Source: Schizochytrium sp. TIO01 (taxonomy: Eukaryota; Sar; Bigyra; Thraustochytrida; Thraustochytriidae). Taken from it: a stretch of DNA of 64,000 nucleotides. Shown here piece after piece: positions 10,688 through 23,480 of the stretch. The notes under the pieces are model-generated. The model was not told where the DNA came from. It did no database searches and saw only the letters and a program-made list of their open reading frames with translations. The position numbers and the translations under genes are program-made. Each line of letters starts with the position of its first letter. The first letter of the stretch is position 1. The stretch covers positions 6,939,261-7,003,260 of the forward strand of contig SMSO01000031.1 in NCBI GenBank assembly GCA_004764695.1, read 5' to 3'.

Positions 10688-13357
10688 GCTAAGCTCCGCC
10701 GCCTTCACCTCCAAGATCCCGCTCTGACCCACGCGTCTCGCGGACCAGGTCGAGAGCGATCGCTAACAGCAAAGCCTGAACAACACAAGGCCAACAACAC
10801 AAGCAAACAAAGACGGAGAAGAACGAGAAAGAAGACTTCTATGCTACTTCGCAAATAGAACGCCCAAAGAACGCTCTCTGCTTTCTCCCCTTTGGCCCCT
10901 GCGTTCTCTTCGCGCGTTCCGTTCCCTTTGCGGCGCAGACAAAAGCCTAGCAGGCCGGCCTAGGCGTTCTCTCCGGGCGCTCCGCTTGCGGCAGAATAGC
11001 CTACTGTAGGGCGGAGAATAGTCCACTGTATGGGGAGTTATGTTTCACTTGTGGAGAGGGTTTGCTCCACTTGCGAACTCGTCGTTGCAAGTCGAGAATA
11101 GAAAACAGGCGGAGACGAAAACAGCGCGACGCGGCGGCAAGCAAGCGAGCGAGACGCACCGCGCGGAAGGCCGACCGGGCGGCAGCGGGGGCCTGGCAGA
11201 GAGGCCGGGGGGCGCGGGGAGGGTGCTGGCACCGCCGCGGCGGGCTCTCGCGGTCTGCGGCGGGCTAGCGAGGGCAGGCAACGCCCTTCCTTCGGCAGGC
11301 TCGGCTCTGAGCCTTTTTCCTTTCCTTCTTTCCTTTTCTTCGACTGACTTGCTTTTCCGCACTACTGCTATCGACTATAGCTATTACCTTAGGACTCCAC
11401 CACTACAGTTTAGGTTAGGAGGCCGGTACTCGTACAGAGCATGATATCGTTATGATTTGTGTTATGATTATTGTTATGATATTTAATAAGGACAAAGGGG
11501 GGAGACCGCGGAAAGTTAACGTTAGGAGGGGAGGGCGCAGACCTTCTAATTGAACTTACTGTTAAACGAGGGTTTCATAGCGGCGCTAACGTTATCATAT
11601 GATAGCAATGGGGGGCTAAGGGTGGCTTCATAGAACTGACGAACTGGATTGCTTGCAGCAGTTTGGTGCTTGGGATCATGAGGCGGTCGGCTGGAGGATG
11701 CTGATAGAGGGCTGGTGGGTGCAGGGTTCAGCCTGGCAGCTCGCAGCTGGTGGCGGTATCACCCAGCGACAGCTTTGCATTAGGAGCCACGATTCCAACG
11801 TCACGGGTTTATCTAATTATAACCAATACACAAGCATTGCTTGCACATGGACACGCCTAGGACTTCTGCCGTTGGTCCCCCCCCGGGCGGGGTGCTAGCG
11901 AAGCGGTAGGAGGTGCTAGTGGCATGAACTGTGGATGAAAGAAGTGGCGTGCGCCAGAACCGATGACCATGGATGCAGGAAATGGATGGCACAAGCCAAG
12001 AAATGGAGATCAGGGCCTGGGCTGGGACAAGGGAGGTGGATGCAGCAGGGGGATCGCTGGGTGACCTCTGTTCGGCGGGTGCCGAGATGGGTGTCTGCCT
12101 TTAATTGGCGTTTGTGTCAACTGGCTGATGGCAGTCTCCTCCATCTGGGATATCTGATGGATGGAGAGAGATTTGAGGCCCTTGGTGGACCTCGAGATGG
12201 TGCTGCTGCACAGTTCAACGGTTAGGCTGCTATGATGGTCTCAACATGATGATGAGCAAAGCATGGCACCCATTACATCACCCAGTGTGACTGTTGCAAA
12301 GCACCCATCAGACGATAGCTCCCAAACGATGGCTGCTGGTCTCTTTGGACCGAACAGCAAAAAATGCAGTTTTCATTCTATCTGCATCTAGAAATAATAC
12401 CTAGGTACTATTTCTTGAAGAAAGTCATCCACCACAACGCATCCATGCCAGGGTGTTATACAGCATGATTGAGATGCACAGCGACAAGAAGCAATCTCAG
12501 ACACTATACTACTATACTATCATGGTATGTAAGCAGGTCTTACTGCCAGGCACTGCCGATTACATAGTGTCATCTCGCACAATGATATTTGCATACTTGA
12601 CTCGAAATACATTTTGTGCATCTATTTTAAGTCAAAGTATGCAATAGGTGGCATTAATAAATCTTAAGCACAGCGATGAAACAGAAATGTTCTCTCGGTA
12701 AGGGTGGAGATAAGATTCGTAAGTGAAGAAGTTGTGGAAATACGACTTACATGGGCATATTGCTGTTGCTATTCGAATTTTAGACTATGCAGTGATGAAA
12801 AGCAAGAACAGATAGAACACGGGTATGAGATTTGAATCTTAATGATCAGGTGCTTAGCAGTACAATCGATGAAACAAGAATTGTAGAATCGTGTTGTAAA
12901 TTATCAAAGTAATGTTTCCGCTTTCGAGGTGAGATGTTTTGCAGAAAAACAAATGACGACGACTTCTCATCATCAGGGATCATAAGTAATGAGCATAAAT
13001 TAAGGAGATGGGGCAAGAGGTCTCTCATCTGTTAAGATTGAAATACGAGATTATAATGACAAATTGTGAGGTCAAATTCTGAAACTTTTTTCTTTTTTCT
13101 TTGGGGGGTGTATAAATTTGTATGGAAAAAATTAAAGTTTCATGAAATTCAAAGGTAATAGAACTTTTTATGTACATAGGATTGTAGATATTAAAAAAAA
13201 AACTTCTCCTGGAAGAATCAAACTACGGTAAATAAATGAGGTGATAATATCATACTGATAGTAGCAGGAATGCATTCCCGTTTAGCTTGTATTTATCACT
13301 CAATACAGGAAAACTCGCATTCTTAATAGATCAGCATACATTTCATGATTTAAATAT
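10688..13357. other. Intergenic region with GC-rich blocks
   Basis: This interval lies upstream of the BTB gene. About 10.87-11.0 kb and 11.1-11.3 kb are G+C-rich and generate Arg/Ala/Pro ORFs in several frames that I do not believe. A copy of the dispersed CAAGTG/CTACTGTAG element lies at 10994-11075. The stretch from 11.5 to 13.3 kb has no gene that I can support and becomes AT-rich toward the ZMYND10-like gene, whose 3' end is at 13358. Confidence 0.6.
10994..11075 (-). repeat. Dispersed CAAGTG/CTACTGTAG element, copy B
   Basis: Read on the minus strand it contains CGCAAGTGGAGCAAAC, CACAAGTGAAACATAA, ATACAGTGGACTATTC and CTACAGTAGGCTATTC. It lies about 300 nt upstream of the BTB gene start, next to a G+C-rich block. 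It shares words with the copies near 0.8, 34.1, 38.5, 48.2 and 50.6 kb. Confidence 0.4.
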
Positions 13358-15106
13358 TTAAGGCTGAGCTAGCGATAGAAAAATTGCGCCTAAGCGCACG
13401 TTGCAAGATTCAGCTGTCTCGTCCTCTTGATCGAGCAAACATTGCACTTGAGCAAGGGCGCCATTTTTAAGAGCTCCAATTTTCTCCCAAAAGTCAGTAG
13501 TACTGGGAAGAGCCTTTGCAGGCTTAGAATAGATAGTAAGATCCGTCTCACCATCAAAACCTAAACTAGACTTCACAACCATCTTAAACATGAAGTTTTC
13601 AGTAAATGGGAATGCAACGCCAATGTCGTTGTTTCCTTCGTTCGTATTGGATCCTGCATTCTCTTGGTCTTTGCTTGCGTCTGGATTGAAGAGCTGAAAT
13701 CGCAAAAACTTGCCTTTGGAAGTAACCTGCTCTGTACCTATCTGGGAAATCGGTACAAGACGCAATGCAACGCCTGTTTGAAGGTGCAAGGTTGCCTCGT
13801 ATGGAAAGTTTGTCTTGGGCTTTGGAGGTTCAGCGGCATCCTGTTCAATAGCGCCGTCTTGATCCTCCCCGATTTCTTGAATAACAGGTTCTTCATCCCG
13901 CTCAGACATATAACGACCAGAAAGAAGTTCTTCAACAGCATCGTCATTATATAAGCCAGCAAGCTGTCGAATGAGAGGATCATCGCGGTCTTCTTTGGTT
14001 TTAAATGTATTAGAGATAACATTATCAACTTGAGCTTTCCAGTTTGTTTTGCGCAAGACTGTCTCTCGGATTTCTGCGACCTGCTCTAGAACAAGTGCGG
14101 TTGATGTCGTTGCAGGTGGAGCATCCATGATAGTGATTTCGTCAAAGGTTCGTTGAAGATCAGCGAGAATAGGGAGTTGGTCTACAAGTGTTTGATTAAG
14201 ATATTTGCGTACTCGAAGAAGGGAGTCTTTTCGAAAAGAGTGGAAATAGTATCGCTTGCGCACTTCACCCTCACAAAGCAGATTGTACATAATGAGCCAG
14301 GGCTGAGCTTCTAGTGGGGTTAACAGCAGAAGGTCCTGAGGTTCTACCTTGGTCCAGATATGATCTTGGAGCTTTTCCCATTGACCCTGTTTGTTCCGCC
14401 TTGTCCAAGGCATGTTCTCAATACAGGGTACCACCATACACGGGACGTCGTGTGTGTCAAGAAGGCGAGTCATAACACTTAAAGGCAAAGAGGTTACATG
14501 CTCACAGATGAAACGCAATACAGACACAGCGGCGATGCTGCAACGCCAGTGGATGTCGTGGAGCTGGCGTTTAAATTCACGAAGTCGCCCCTCAGGAGTA
14601 TCCATATCAACAGCAGACTTCTTCATCATTTCTTCTGCTTGAAGATTGTCATCTTCGCGCATAGATAAATCTGTAAGCCATTGCAAACGACGGCAACAGT
14701 AGTCGACTACTTCAAGAATAGTCTCTCCGCACGATTGCGCTGCGTAATCATGATAAAGGACCACTTCTAACAAGTTACAAATTGTAGCCTCCTGAAAAGC
14801 CACATGATAACCTCGAATTGCGTTATTTTCTGCAAGGTGCTCTAGGATCTGGTCATTTGTCAAAACTTTCTCTCGCCATGCTTCAATCACAATGAGTTCG
14901 TGCACAATCACTTTAAGTTTGTCATGTGTCACGAGCGCCTCCAGAACAAAGTTTTCTTCATTCTTTTGTACACATTCATGGGCCTGCAGATTTAGTTTCT
15001 GCAAGATCATATGCTGCCGCATCCAGTTCGGCGAGCCGACCTCTTCAACTGCCATAGTTTCGAGCGCCTCGATCGCCTGCTCCGCCTCGTACGCTGGAAG
15101 CACCAT
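13358..15106 (-). CDS. ZMYND10: ZMYND10-like axonemal dynein assembly factor lacking the MYND finger
   Basis: A 582-residue protein that aligns by eye with ZMYND10 from its N-terminus: GSPNWMRQH, LQKLNLQA, ALVTHDKLKVIVHELIVIEAW, EATICNLLEVVLYH, VVDYCCRRLQWL, SVLRFICEHVTSLPLS, DTHDVPCMVVPCIENMPW, SLLRVRKYLNQTLVDQLP and LVLEQVAEI. In animals ZMYND10 is a cytoplasmic factor that helps preassemble outer and inner dynein arms with LRRC6 and chaperones; its loss causes ciliary immotility. The human protein ends in a Cys-rich MYND zinc finger. Here, after about residue 400, there is an acidic linker and then a 150-residue, probably beta-rich segment (about 431-582) with only two cysteines, neither in a zinc-finger spacing. 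The family assignment is strong; the C-terminal replacement is unexplained. The start is an ATG at the conserved N-terminus. Confidence 0.88.
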   Translation of the reverse strand: MVLPAYEAEQAIEALETMAVEEVGSPNWMRQHMILQKLNLQAHECVQKNEENFVLEALVTHDKLKVIVHELIVIEAWREKVLTNDQILEHLAENNAIRGYHVAFQEATICNLLEVVLYHDYAAQSCGETILEVVDYCCRRLQWLTDLSMREDDNLQAEEMMKKSAVDMDTPEGRLREFKRQLHDIHWRCSIAAVSVLRFICEHVTSLPLSVMTRLLDTHDVPCMVVPCIENMPWTRRNKQGQWEKLQDHIWTKVEPQDLLLLTPLEAQPWLIMYNLLCEGEVRKRYYFHSFRKDSLLRVRKYLNQTLVDQLPILADLQRTFDEITIMDAPPATTSTALVLEQVAEIRETVLRKTNWKAQVDNVISNTFKTKEDRDDPLIRQLAGLYNDDAVEELLSGRYMSERDEEPVIQEIGEDQDGAIEQDAAEPPKPKTNFPYEATLHLQTGVALRLVPISQIGTEQVTSKGKFLRFQLFNPDASKDQENAGSNTNEGNNDIGVAFPFTENFMFKMVVKSSLGFDGETDLTIYSKPAKALPSTTDFWEKIGALKNGALAQVQCLLDQEDETAESCNVRLGAIFLSLAQP

Positions 15107-18100
15107 CTTGGTCGATTCGAGTCACAAGAGTCCTGAACAATGTGCAAGAGAGCCTGTCGAGTCAAACCTTGTTAAATCTCGCGAGTGGGTTCCACTTTGG
15201 ACCACGGTCTGTCTGAAGGATTAACGATTGACGTTCAAGAACAAACAGAGTTAAGTCCTTGAGATCGTCGGCAAATGTGCTTGATACAGAATCAACGGGC
15301 TCCTCGTCTTATAATAAACATATAAGTTAAATCAATCAAGACTACTATTGTAATTGGTAGATGGTACTAGATTGATTGAGAGGGACCGTTCCAGAATAAA
15401 TAAGAGTAGCACAACGGACGTTTGGGCTCCCTCTTTTCATTTGTGCAATGGAATACCTGAGTATAAACAGTCACAGAAACGCTGATTAGGCATCGTAGTT
15501 TTGCTTTACCCCTCAAATATTTCAAGTTATCTGTATTACCATCGTGAAGTGCCCAAAAGAGTGGCCAATACCTTCTACAAAACGACAAATCGAAGAAAAT
15601 TAACGTAAACAGTATCTGTCTTGTATGTGAATACCACCCTTATATGAGAAACGCAAAATGTGCGCAAAATGGGTTCTTCAAGTACCTGTTCTTCTCGTTC
15701 CAGCCGTTCATTTCTCTATCCAAGGAAGGTTTTCAAATGGCTTTGAGCCTTGGAAAACGGTCTCTAGAGTACCTAGGTATGAAAGAGCTCGTCACTAACC
15801 TGAGCAACTTCAAACAGCAAACGGTCGAGACCTGATAGTCTTCAATTTCCCCAAGCTCGAAGTTCCCACTTGCTTCGGCTCGAACCTGCGGGCCAGCGCA
15901 ACTCGAGGTTTTCATAGATTACAGCGGGAGCAATTTTAGACCTGCAATGCTAGATCAATTAGGCGTGGTTTGCAGTAGCAGCGGTGTGGACGGATAGCAA
16001 ATGGAAATCATAATCAGGTCACGCGGTATGTCTCGTCAAGGTCCTCATCAAGCTCCACAATGGTTGGTTCAAAGTTGATTGCACACGCATTTCTAAAGGA
16101 GGGCTCAGATATGTTACTTGTCCTCCCTTTCGATTTTAATTCATCAGAAATCTAGCAATGCTGACCATAAAATGTGTCTTCATTCACCTGCACTGCGCAA
16201 CCCAGCTTGGTGGATTGGCACAACCCGCCGTGAGCGAAAGCAACGGCAGCAAGTTTTGATTGCAGTGCACGCCAGCAACTTGTAAGTTATCGACTCCTAT
16301 GATTTTGTAGTCATCCCCACGCAAAATACCTATTCACCCCTTGGAATACTATTTGTACTGGTGTGCACTTACTTGCCAGCCACCAGTTCTCTGCGATGAT
16401 GATTGAGACGCAAATTCGTCGTAGTCATTGGAAAAGCTTGTTCGTGAGCATGAGCAACTTGGGAAAACATAGAAAGCAAGATCCCTTTGTTTCTACTTGA
16501 CATTCATTTTTCTTCAGTAAAATAAAAATAGGTTTTCCCGAACCTTTGGAGAGATGCTTCCAGGAGCTTAAGCTGTTCTGAAAGTCATGTCTTTAGGCAG
16601 ATTTGGAGCATCAATTGATTACAAGTGCTTGCCTCTTAGTTAGTATTTAGTTCATTAAGCAATCAAAATTTAGTGTCAACGAAATCTGCGACACGAGGCT
16701 GGTGTTTGGTTTGCGTAGGACCAAACTGACTTTCGATGTGCAAAACCCGTCGTGCCCAAGGTGTGTCAGCATCATCGCCACGACTAGCTGCACCTCAATC
16801 GAGCTACGGTGCGATGATCCAGCGTTGATTCTGTAGAAATTTGATCGCTGTCGTGATGCTGAGGGGTGAGTGTCGTCGAGGACGGTTTCGACTAATTTTC
16901 GGCTTTACGAAATGAAAGGAGACTCCAACCGCATGGGTTGCGAGGCTGTGCAGGAATTGCAAAGCTTGTTTGAGTGGTTGCGGTAGCTCTCGGTTCGGAA
17001 CAAAGTTCCTCAAAGTGTAGGGAACATCCGAAAGGAAGGAAACCCAATTGCTTTTTGTAAAAAGATGGGAGTAAAAAGTCTACCAGGCCGACAGCATGTC
17101 AGTGATGATTCGCTCGATCGATAGTGACGCTGAGAACGAAATATCGAGTTAGAGTGACCAGATTTTATTTAATTTCTTCAGGCTCGTTTAGTTTTTATAA
17201 TTCTGAAAATTCACAGTGACGGCGATTCGTTTCATCGTACTTTTTGCTTCCATGCACCTAATATGTATTTATATATTTATACTATTTAACTTAATTTTTT
17301 TTAATTAAAAAAATATATATTTATCATATAATTATTTAACTTTAAAGAAAGGCGACTCATTAAAGAAAATTAAAAAATGGAAATGCATGCCGACTTCGCT
17401 GACCTTACAAGCAATCGAGCGCATGGTCAGGGTTGGGTTAAAAGTGCTTTCGTTCAAGTGCTAGCTTGGCCTTTCCTGTGTTTTGTGTTTGTTTAAGTAT
17501 TTATCGTCTAGCGAGCTAGCCAACCTGAGGTGGTACTACGGGTGTGTGTTTTCAATGATGAAAACAAAAGCGGCGCTCATGATCAGCCTGCTGGCGCGTA
17601 ATTCGCCTGACTACAATCTGCTCAGTTTAGCGACGCACAAGAAAAAGCGAGAAAATAACCAAAGGCGCCAAATCCTGCAAAGTTCTTGATGCTGATCGTG
17701 GATCGATTGAAGAAACCCCCCTTCCCCCAAAGAGAACGAAAAGCCAGAAGGTACCAGGAGATGATGAAGTCGGATTGTTAGCTAGCTACCTATTCTTGCT
17801 ATGAAATCAGCCGTTGACAGGAGGAGGCTAGATGGGAGAATTGAGAGTACTACACATCCGTGATCTCTGCAAATGCTGCTGTAATCAAGACGAACTTAAT
17901 GGGTATTCCCTATCGTCCTGTCAAGTTAAGAACATCGAATGCTTCGAGCATGCAGCCGCTTAAGATCATCGAAAAACACGCATTTGTTTTGATATCGCAG
18001 CTCGTTTGGCCGAGAATGCCATGATATCAGACTGACCCATTCGCCGTTAAACGTCGTTAGAGCCACACACAAGCTCAAAGACTTCAGGGCAAATTTTATG

Positions 18101-19635
18101 CCTCAGATGGCTCACATTTAGTATCAGGAATCGCGTTATTTGAGTATTAACTATCTTTCGAGCGGTGGGCGGGACTCTTCTTCGAGTTGAGTTTCTGGGT
18201 GATAAAACCCCTCAAGCTGAGGCAGATTAGCCATTCTCAATACTAATTTAATACTCTCAGGACACAAGGCCGCTTCCTTCATAAAGGGCTGCGCTTTCGA
18301 ATATCGGGGCAGAGTTTATAATGGAAAGCATTCACTCTGTTTAGGACGTTCGCGTTCGCATATGTTCGTCTGATTCCGTTAACTTTATCCGTCCCTCTTT
18401 TGCAAGAACTCCTGCCTCGGAGCATAAACGAGAAGCAGCAAAGATAGCTGGATTTTACAATGTGAAGGCTGCCTCAAGCAAGGCCACGGCGGTTGTTGGT
18501 GACGGCGCTGATCTCTTCTTTCGGCTCGAATGCATTAGCTTGCTCAAGTCCCTTACAACTTCAACGTTCAAGTGGCCAAGTTCTTCTCATGCTCGTTTTA
18601 TCAACTTGGTGAGTCTTGCAGGCGGAGCCTACATCTTGCTGGTGTTAGTGCTGCTGTTGTTAGTGCTGCTGTTGCAAATATAGCATCGTCACTGATGCAA
18701 AGTTCTTCATCCTGAAATAATCTCCAGAGCAAACTTCAAGACAAAATAGCATGCACCCCTCCCTTTCAACTGCTTGCATGTGCTCGGAGCGACCTCGACT
18801 GAGTTGGTACGAGCAACTCAGTGAATCAGTACGAGCAAATACACACACGCACACATCAGGAACCATAGGTACAATTGAATCGCCATCACTTGCAGGCACA
18901 CACTGACATTTTGGATAAAAATCAATGTTATTTCTTGAAAGAGACTTTCTCCATCTTTTGAGGGTAATAAGCTCAGAGAGAAAAGAAAAGAAAAGATCAA
19001 AGCATTTAAAACTAAAAAACATTTTTATCTTTAATTAAAAAAGTATACCTACATCATATGTATATTTTAATGAATGAAAGTAATGTAGTGTGAGCCTCTG
19101 AGACGTGCCAGCGAAGCAGATGATCGCGCATCTATGAAAGAAAATGAGAGTTTCCTCTTGGCCACAGAACCAATGTTTGATGTTTGGCTCTGACCTTTTC
19201 CCTGCATACCGTAGACCTTCATATCTTCTAACCAAGGAAAAGGATTTCCTGCATTAACCAAAAAACAACACGAGAAAAACAAGGTGTTTAGAAGAATGAA
19301 CATTTCTTTGTAATTATCACGTAGCCTGGGTTCTAGCAAGTATGGGTTATCTGGTTACGCGTACACCTATCTACCATGCGAATAAGATGGGTCCAGACAA
19401 GCTGCAGTTTCTAATATTGTGCTGCGCGGATACGCTTGGTTCTTTTTCTGAGAATATAACAAACCCATCACACGATGGATGAGGCTTTGTCAAATATTTG
19501 TAAGTTTGAAATAAATGCCTTTTTTCTTGTCTTTTCCCTCTAACTATTGTATAGAAAATTGGCCCGTAAAGGGTGATTTATATATAGATTATGGAAGCTG
19601 AAGTCGCTAACCTTGAAGGAAAAGCTGTTCGCTGT

Positions 19636-19637
<2 letters not shown>

Positions 19638-19670
<33 letters not shown>
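19638..19670. repeat. GCT/CTG trinucleotide repeat, 11 units
   Basis: Eleven uninterrupted GCT units sit in an intergenic stretch. No long coding frame uses the repeat. Confidence 0.95.
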
Positions 19671-19674
<4 letters not shown>

Positions 19675-21574
19675 GCCCCCTTGATGATTTAAACCCTCCT
19701 ATATGAACATTGTGAGAGTTAGTTATGAATCGGGCACCTCTCAAACCTTGTGTTTCAACGACAACGTTGAATTTATTCTATATACAATTAAAAAACACAG
19801 GAGAAAATGTAATCGAATCTTCTATGAAGCTGTCATTTTTTAATACTGAAGGTAGGTATAGACATCTAGACATGAATGTAAGGCTACTTCAAGTTGGAAA
19901 AGAACGAATGGGTGGATGCTTAAGGAAATGATTGGCGAATAAACGGTGATGCATTGAAAACTGAAGTAGTCTCACCGCTAAATTGAGAATCACCCCTAGC
20001 GCTTTACATAATTGTATGGTGGCTGGAAGAGAACAAAGTGCAACTGTATTTAGTTTAGCCAGCAAGATGAGGACTCGGAATATTTTTTTTCAATCACATA
20101 AAAGATAATAGCGGTGTTTCGCAGCGCCTCGGCACGTGAATTAAGTTTTTGCATTAAAAAAATGATCACCACCATCGTGGTTACCTATCTCATGCAGTTC
20201 ACCAGCGATTCATCATCAGCCGATGGGAACAACAACGAGGTTGCAAGCAGCATTGGACCCATCAGCTCCCTCAGCCAACCAAGTTCAACTGCACAACACA
20301 AAGTTGGAAATTCATTGCTTTGAATCGACACTGTTTTTCACACTTCACGTGGAGTCGAAAATTCGATGACTTGACGGTGATGAGAACTCCAGCACTACTC
20401 AGCCTTTCTTGCTGGCCAAATTGAATGAACGTGTACTATTCATGGGGAAGCTGCACCGATTGATTCGAGCCCATTTCTACTTCAGCCAACCAAGGCTATT
20501 GTTTTTTTTTTTTTTTTTTTTTCCTTTTTTTTCTTTTTTCCTTTTTGTCTTTTTTTTCAGTAATCCACAGGGGTTTGACAATATCATGGTGCTTTGAGTT
20601 CGCGACAGGGCAGTGTGTTTGTTCGTGACAAAGAGTTTCGTGAAGCAAATCTTTCAACTAATACTTCAAATTAAGCCGGGCTCTGTTGGCATTTTCGTCA
20701 TGGCTCCTGGCACCTTTGCGCTTGGTGCAAGTTCTCAGTCGCGATGAAAACCATGTTGTCCAATGCTCACAATGATCACACAATGACATCACCGATTCGA
20801 AACTACTACTAGGTACGACTATCTCATCTGCGCCGCTAACGATCCGAGCGAGCGCTGCTGAAGTGTTGGACTTGGCATTAAGACACCATTTGTTTTGCAA
20901 GGTTGGTAGAAATGATGACTGCGTTTCTCGTGTTATCCCTGCTTTCAAAAGTAGAAATCACAAACGGAAAGAAATCAAGACTTACCCGCTTAGGCTGGCT
21001 GGTCAACTAAGTGAGATTCTCAGATCGTTTAAATGCTCGCCTCGAACAGTGTCGGGCTCTACATGCCACCATGGTCCCAAGCCAGTTTTCGAGGAAGAGC
21101 CTTGACACAGCTGCCTGTCTACGCCCTTGGAAGGTGGGGTGATGTGAAAGAAAAGATAGCACTCGGTATAGCATAGGTCCTACAGATCGCTTGAACGAAC
21201 ACAAGACGACGCAGCGGCATGACTACATCACGGTTCGCCGTCTCAAGAGCCCGAATTGAGCATCACGACCATGCTACTCGATATGACGACATGCCAGAGT
21301 GATGACAACGGTGGCGCCTTTTCGAACACCTCGAACCAGCAGCCCACGAGTTAGTTCTTCAATCCTCCTTTCCAGGTTTGAACATGGACTAATAATCCTC
21401 AAAGAAATTCAAATTCCACAACTCTGTTTGTTTGTTCGTTTGTTTGAATGATCGATCCCATCCCAGTCCATTCAATCGCAGTCGCTCAAGAGGTTACAAC
21501 CTCATCCATCCATCCACCCAGGAAGAAGGCGTGCGAGTGCACGCTGCAGAGGCGCTCTTCCTCCCTCCCTCCAC

Positions 21575-21642
21575 GACAGCAATGATCGATTGACAGCAAT
21601 GATCGATTGACAGCAATGATCGATTGACAGCAATGATCGATT
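21575..21642. repeat. 17-bp tandem repeat, 4 copies
   Basis: The unit GACAGCAATGATCGATT is repeated four times without a mismatch, giving 68 nt. Each unit contains the palindrome ATCGAT. No coding role is apparent. Confidence 0.95.
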
Positions 21643-21950
21643 GACATCATGGAAAGGAGGTCTGCCTCCAGGCCATCATGAGGGCCCCATCTTGCGGTTT
21701 TATCGCCGCATTCCCAACTTCAAGCTCGAGCAGGCGGGTCACTCCGTAACGAACTGACCGCGTGGCTGCGTGGCCGACGCTCTGACGCAGGCTACTCTGT
21801 CGCTGCTGGTCGATCTTGCACGCACTACGGCGATACGTGCAGGCAGATTGAAGGCCATGCGATGTAGATTTGATTCTCGTTTCTCGATCTGTTCGGTAAT
21901 CAGATCCTTCGAGCTTGGTCAAAACAGGTTCCGCAAAAAGGCTCGCGTTG

Positions 21951-22020
21951 TTTTGCTTTGCTTTGCTTTGCTTTGCTTTGCTCTGCTTTGGTTTGCTCTG
22001 CTTTGCTCTGTTCTACTTTG
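21951..22020. repeat. CTTTG/CTCTG pentanucleotide repeat
   Basis: About 70 nt of imperfect TTTGC-type pentamers. The frames across it encode only Cys/Phe/Ala/Leu periodic peptide. Confidence 0.9.
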
Positions 22021-23480
22021 CCTCCTTCTCGGGAGGAAGAAAATCTATTGTTTTACAAAAGAAACGAGATTACGCACATATTCATTCACTTATTTATGCA
22101 TGCATTCATTTCATTCGCAATACCTGAGAGATGTGTTTTATTTTTAATCGAGTTTTTGAACAATATCCTGTGTATGTCGGATTTGTAATTTCATGAGGTT
22201 CTTTTTAATTAAAACCTAAATAAACAAAATAAAAAGAAAGAAACGAGAACACCAGAAGATAGAGGAAAAGTTTCGCCGAGAGAACCCAACCCTCTTTGAA
22301 CCTAAAAATTAAAAATTTAAAAAGTGTTTTCAAAAATATAAATTTAAAACAAAACTTCCTCCCTGTGCGCAACCCATTTTGCAAATTCGCTTTTCGATCC
22401 ACTCCCCAGGAAGTAAGTACGTATATACTAACTACCTACCTACCTGAGGACTTACCTAAGGAGCTTGTTACTCCTCACCTACTCGCTGTATGGACGGCTT
22501 GCCCTAAAGGGTCCCTACCGCTAACTCTACCCCCTCCACAGCCAGTCCACTACCTAGCTGGCCTGCTAGTCCTAGCAGGTGGTTAGGTGGCCACTAGCGC
22601 TCTGGTTCTTCAGCCGTCTGAGATTGAGATTCTCTGTGTTCGAGTGTCCGTTCACTCGCGTCGTTATGGAGTCCCCTTTGCGCGCCTATGCATTCGCAGT
22701 AGTCTCGCCGTCCCATCCAAATGGGCCTGTTTGTTGGTTTATCTGCTGGTTCGTGGGTACACGTAGGCAAATGCGACGAATGGGATGCTCATTCTCGCGA
22801 GAGTCGGTTGGGAAAGAAAGCAGCACAGGCTTTCTTTGTTGTGGGTACGAATCTTGGATGTCGCTCGATGAGAGCGAGGACGCTCAAACGGCGCGAGAGA
22901 TTACTGATCCATTGATTGATTGATCGATTGATGATGAATTGGTTGATGGATTGATTACTGAATTGGTGGATTGATCGATCGTTGCACTAGTACTCTCTAA
23001 AAGAAAGAAACGAACACGCGCTTAAAAGGAATCGAGAGACCAAGATAGATCCTTGAACTTGCGATGCAGAAAGGGCCTCAAAAACATAATCATGCATTTC
23101 GGACGTCATCGTCGTATGTGTGAGTGACGTCTTCGCTTCCTTTAGGCGGCCGCCTCCGCAGCATAGGATTCGCGAGGAGCCTTCAGAGGCAAACCGAAGC
23201 GAAGACCTTTCGAGTCGAGAGGGACTCAAACATTGCAGATCGAGAGATCCATGAGAGGCCTGGTCAGCGGCCAGGCAGGCAGGCGCCACCGCGCAGTGGA
23301 GACACATGCGGTCAGGACCCCCCTCAGTCCTTGCGCCATAGCAAAGAGAGATCTGCAAAGTTGTTGAAAGAAACAGAAAGAAAGAAAGAAAGAAGGGAAG
23401 AACGCGAGACAAGGAATGGAACACAGCAGACACGAAAGAACAAGAAAAGAACAGGGACAGGAACCCGAACTCGAAGTCAA

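Larger units (their letters stand above)
15107..23480. other. Long gene-poor region
   Basis: No ORF here has a recognisable domain or convincing length. Visible features are a short CTG array at 19638-19670, a poly-T run near 20502-20521, a four-copy 17-bp tandem repeat at 21575-21642, and CTTTG repeats at 21951-22020. Genes built from short exons, or noncoding RNAs, cannot be excluded without transcript data. Confidence 0.55.

Noticed and set aside
15840-15915. GGTTCGAGCC on the minus strand, resembling a tRNA B box
   Set aside because: The flanking bases do not pair into a T stem and no A box or acceptor stem was found.
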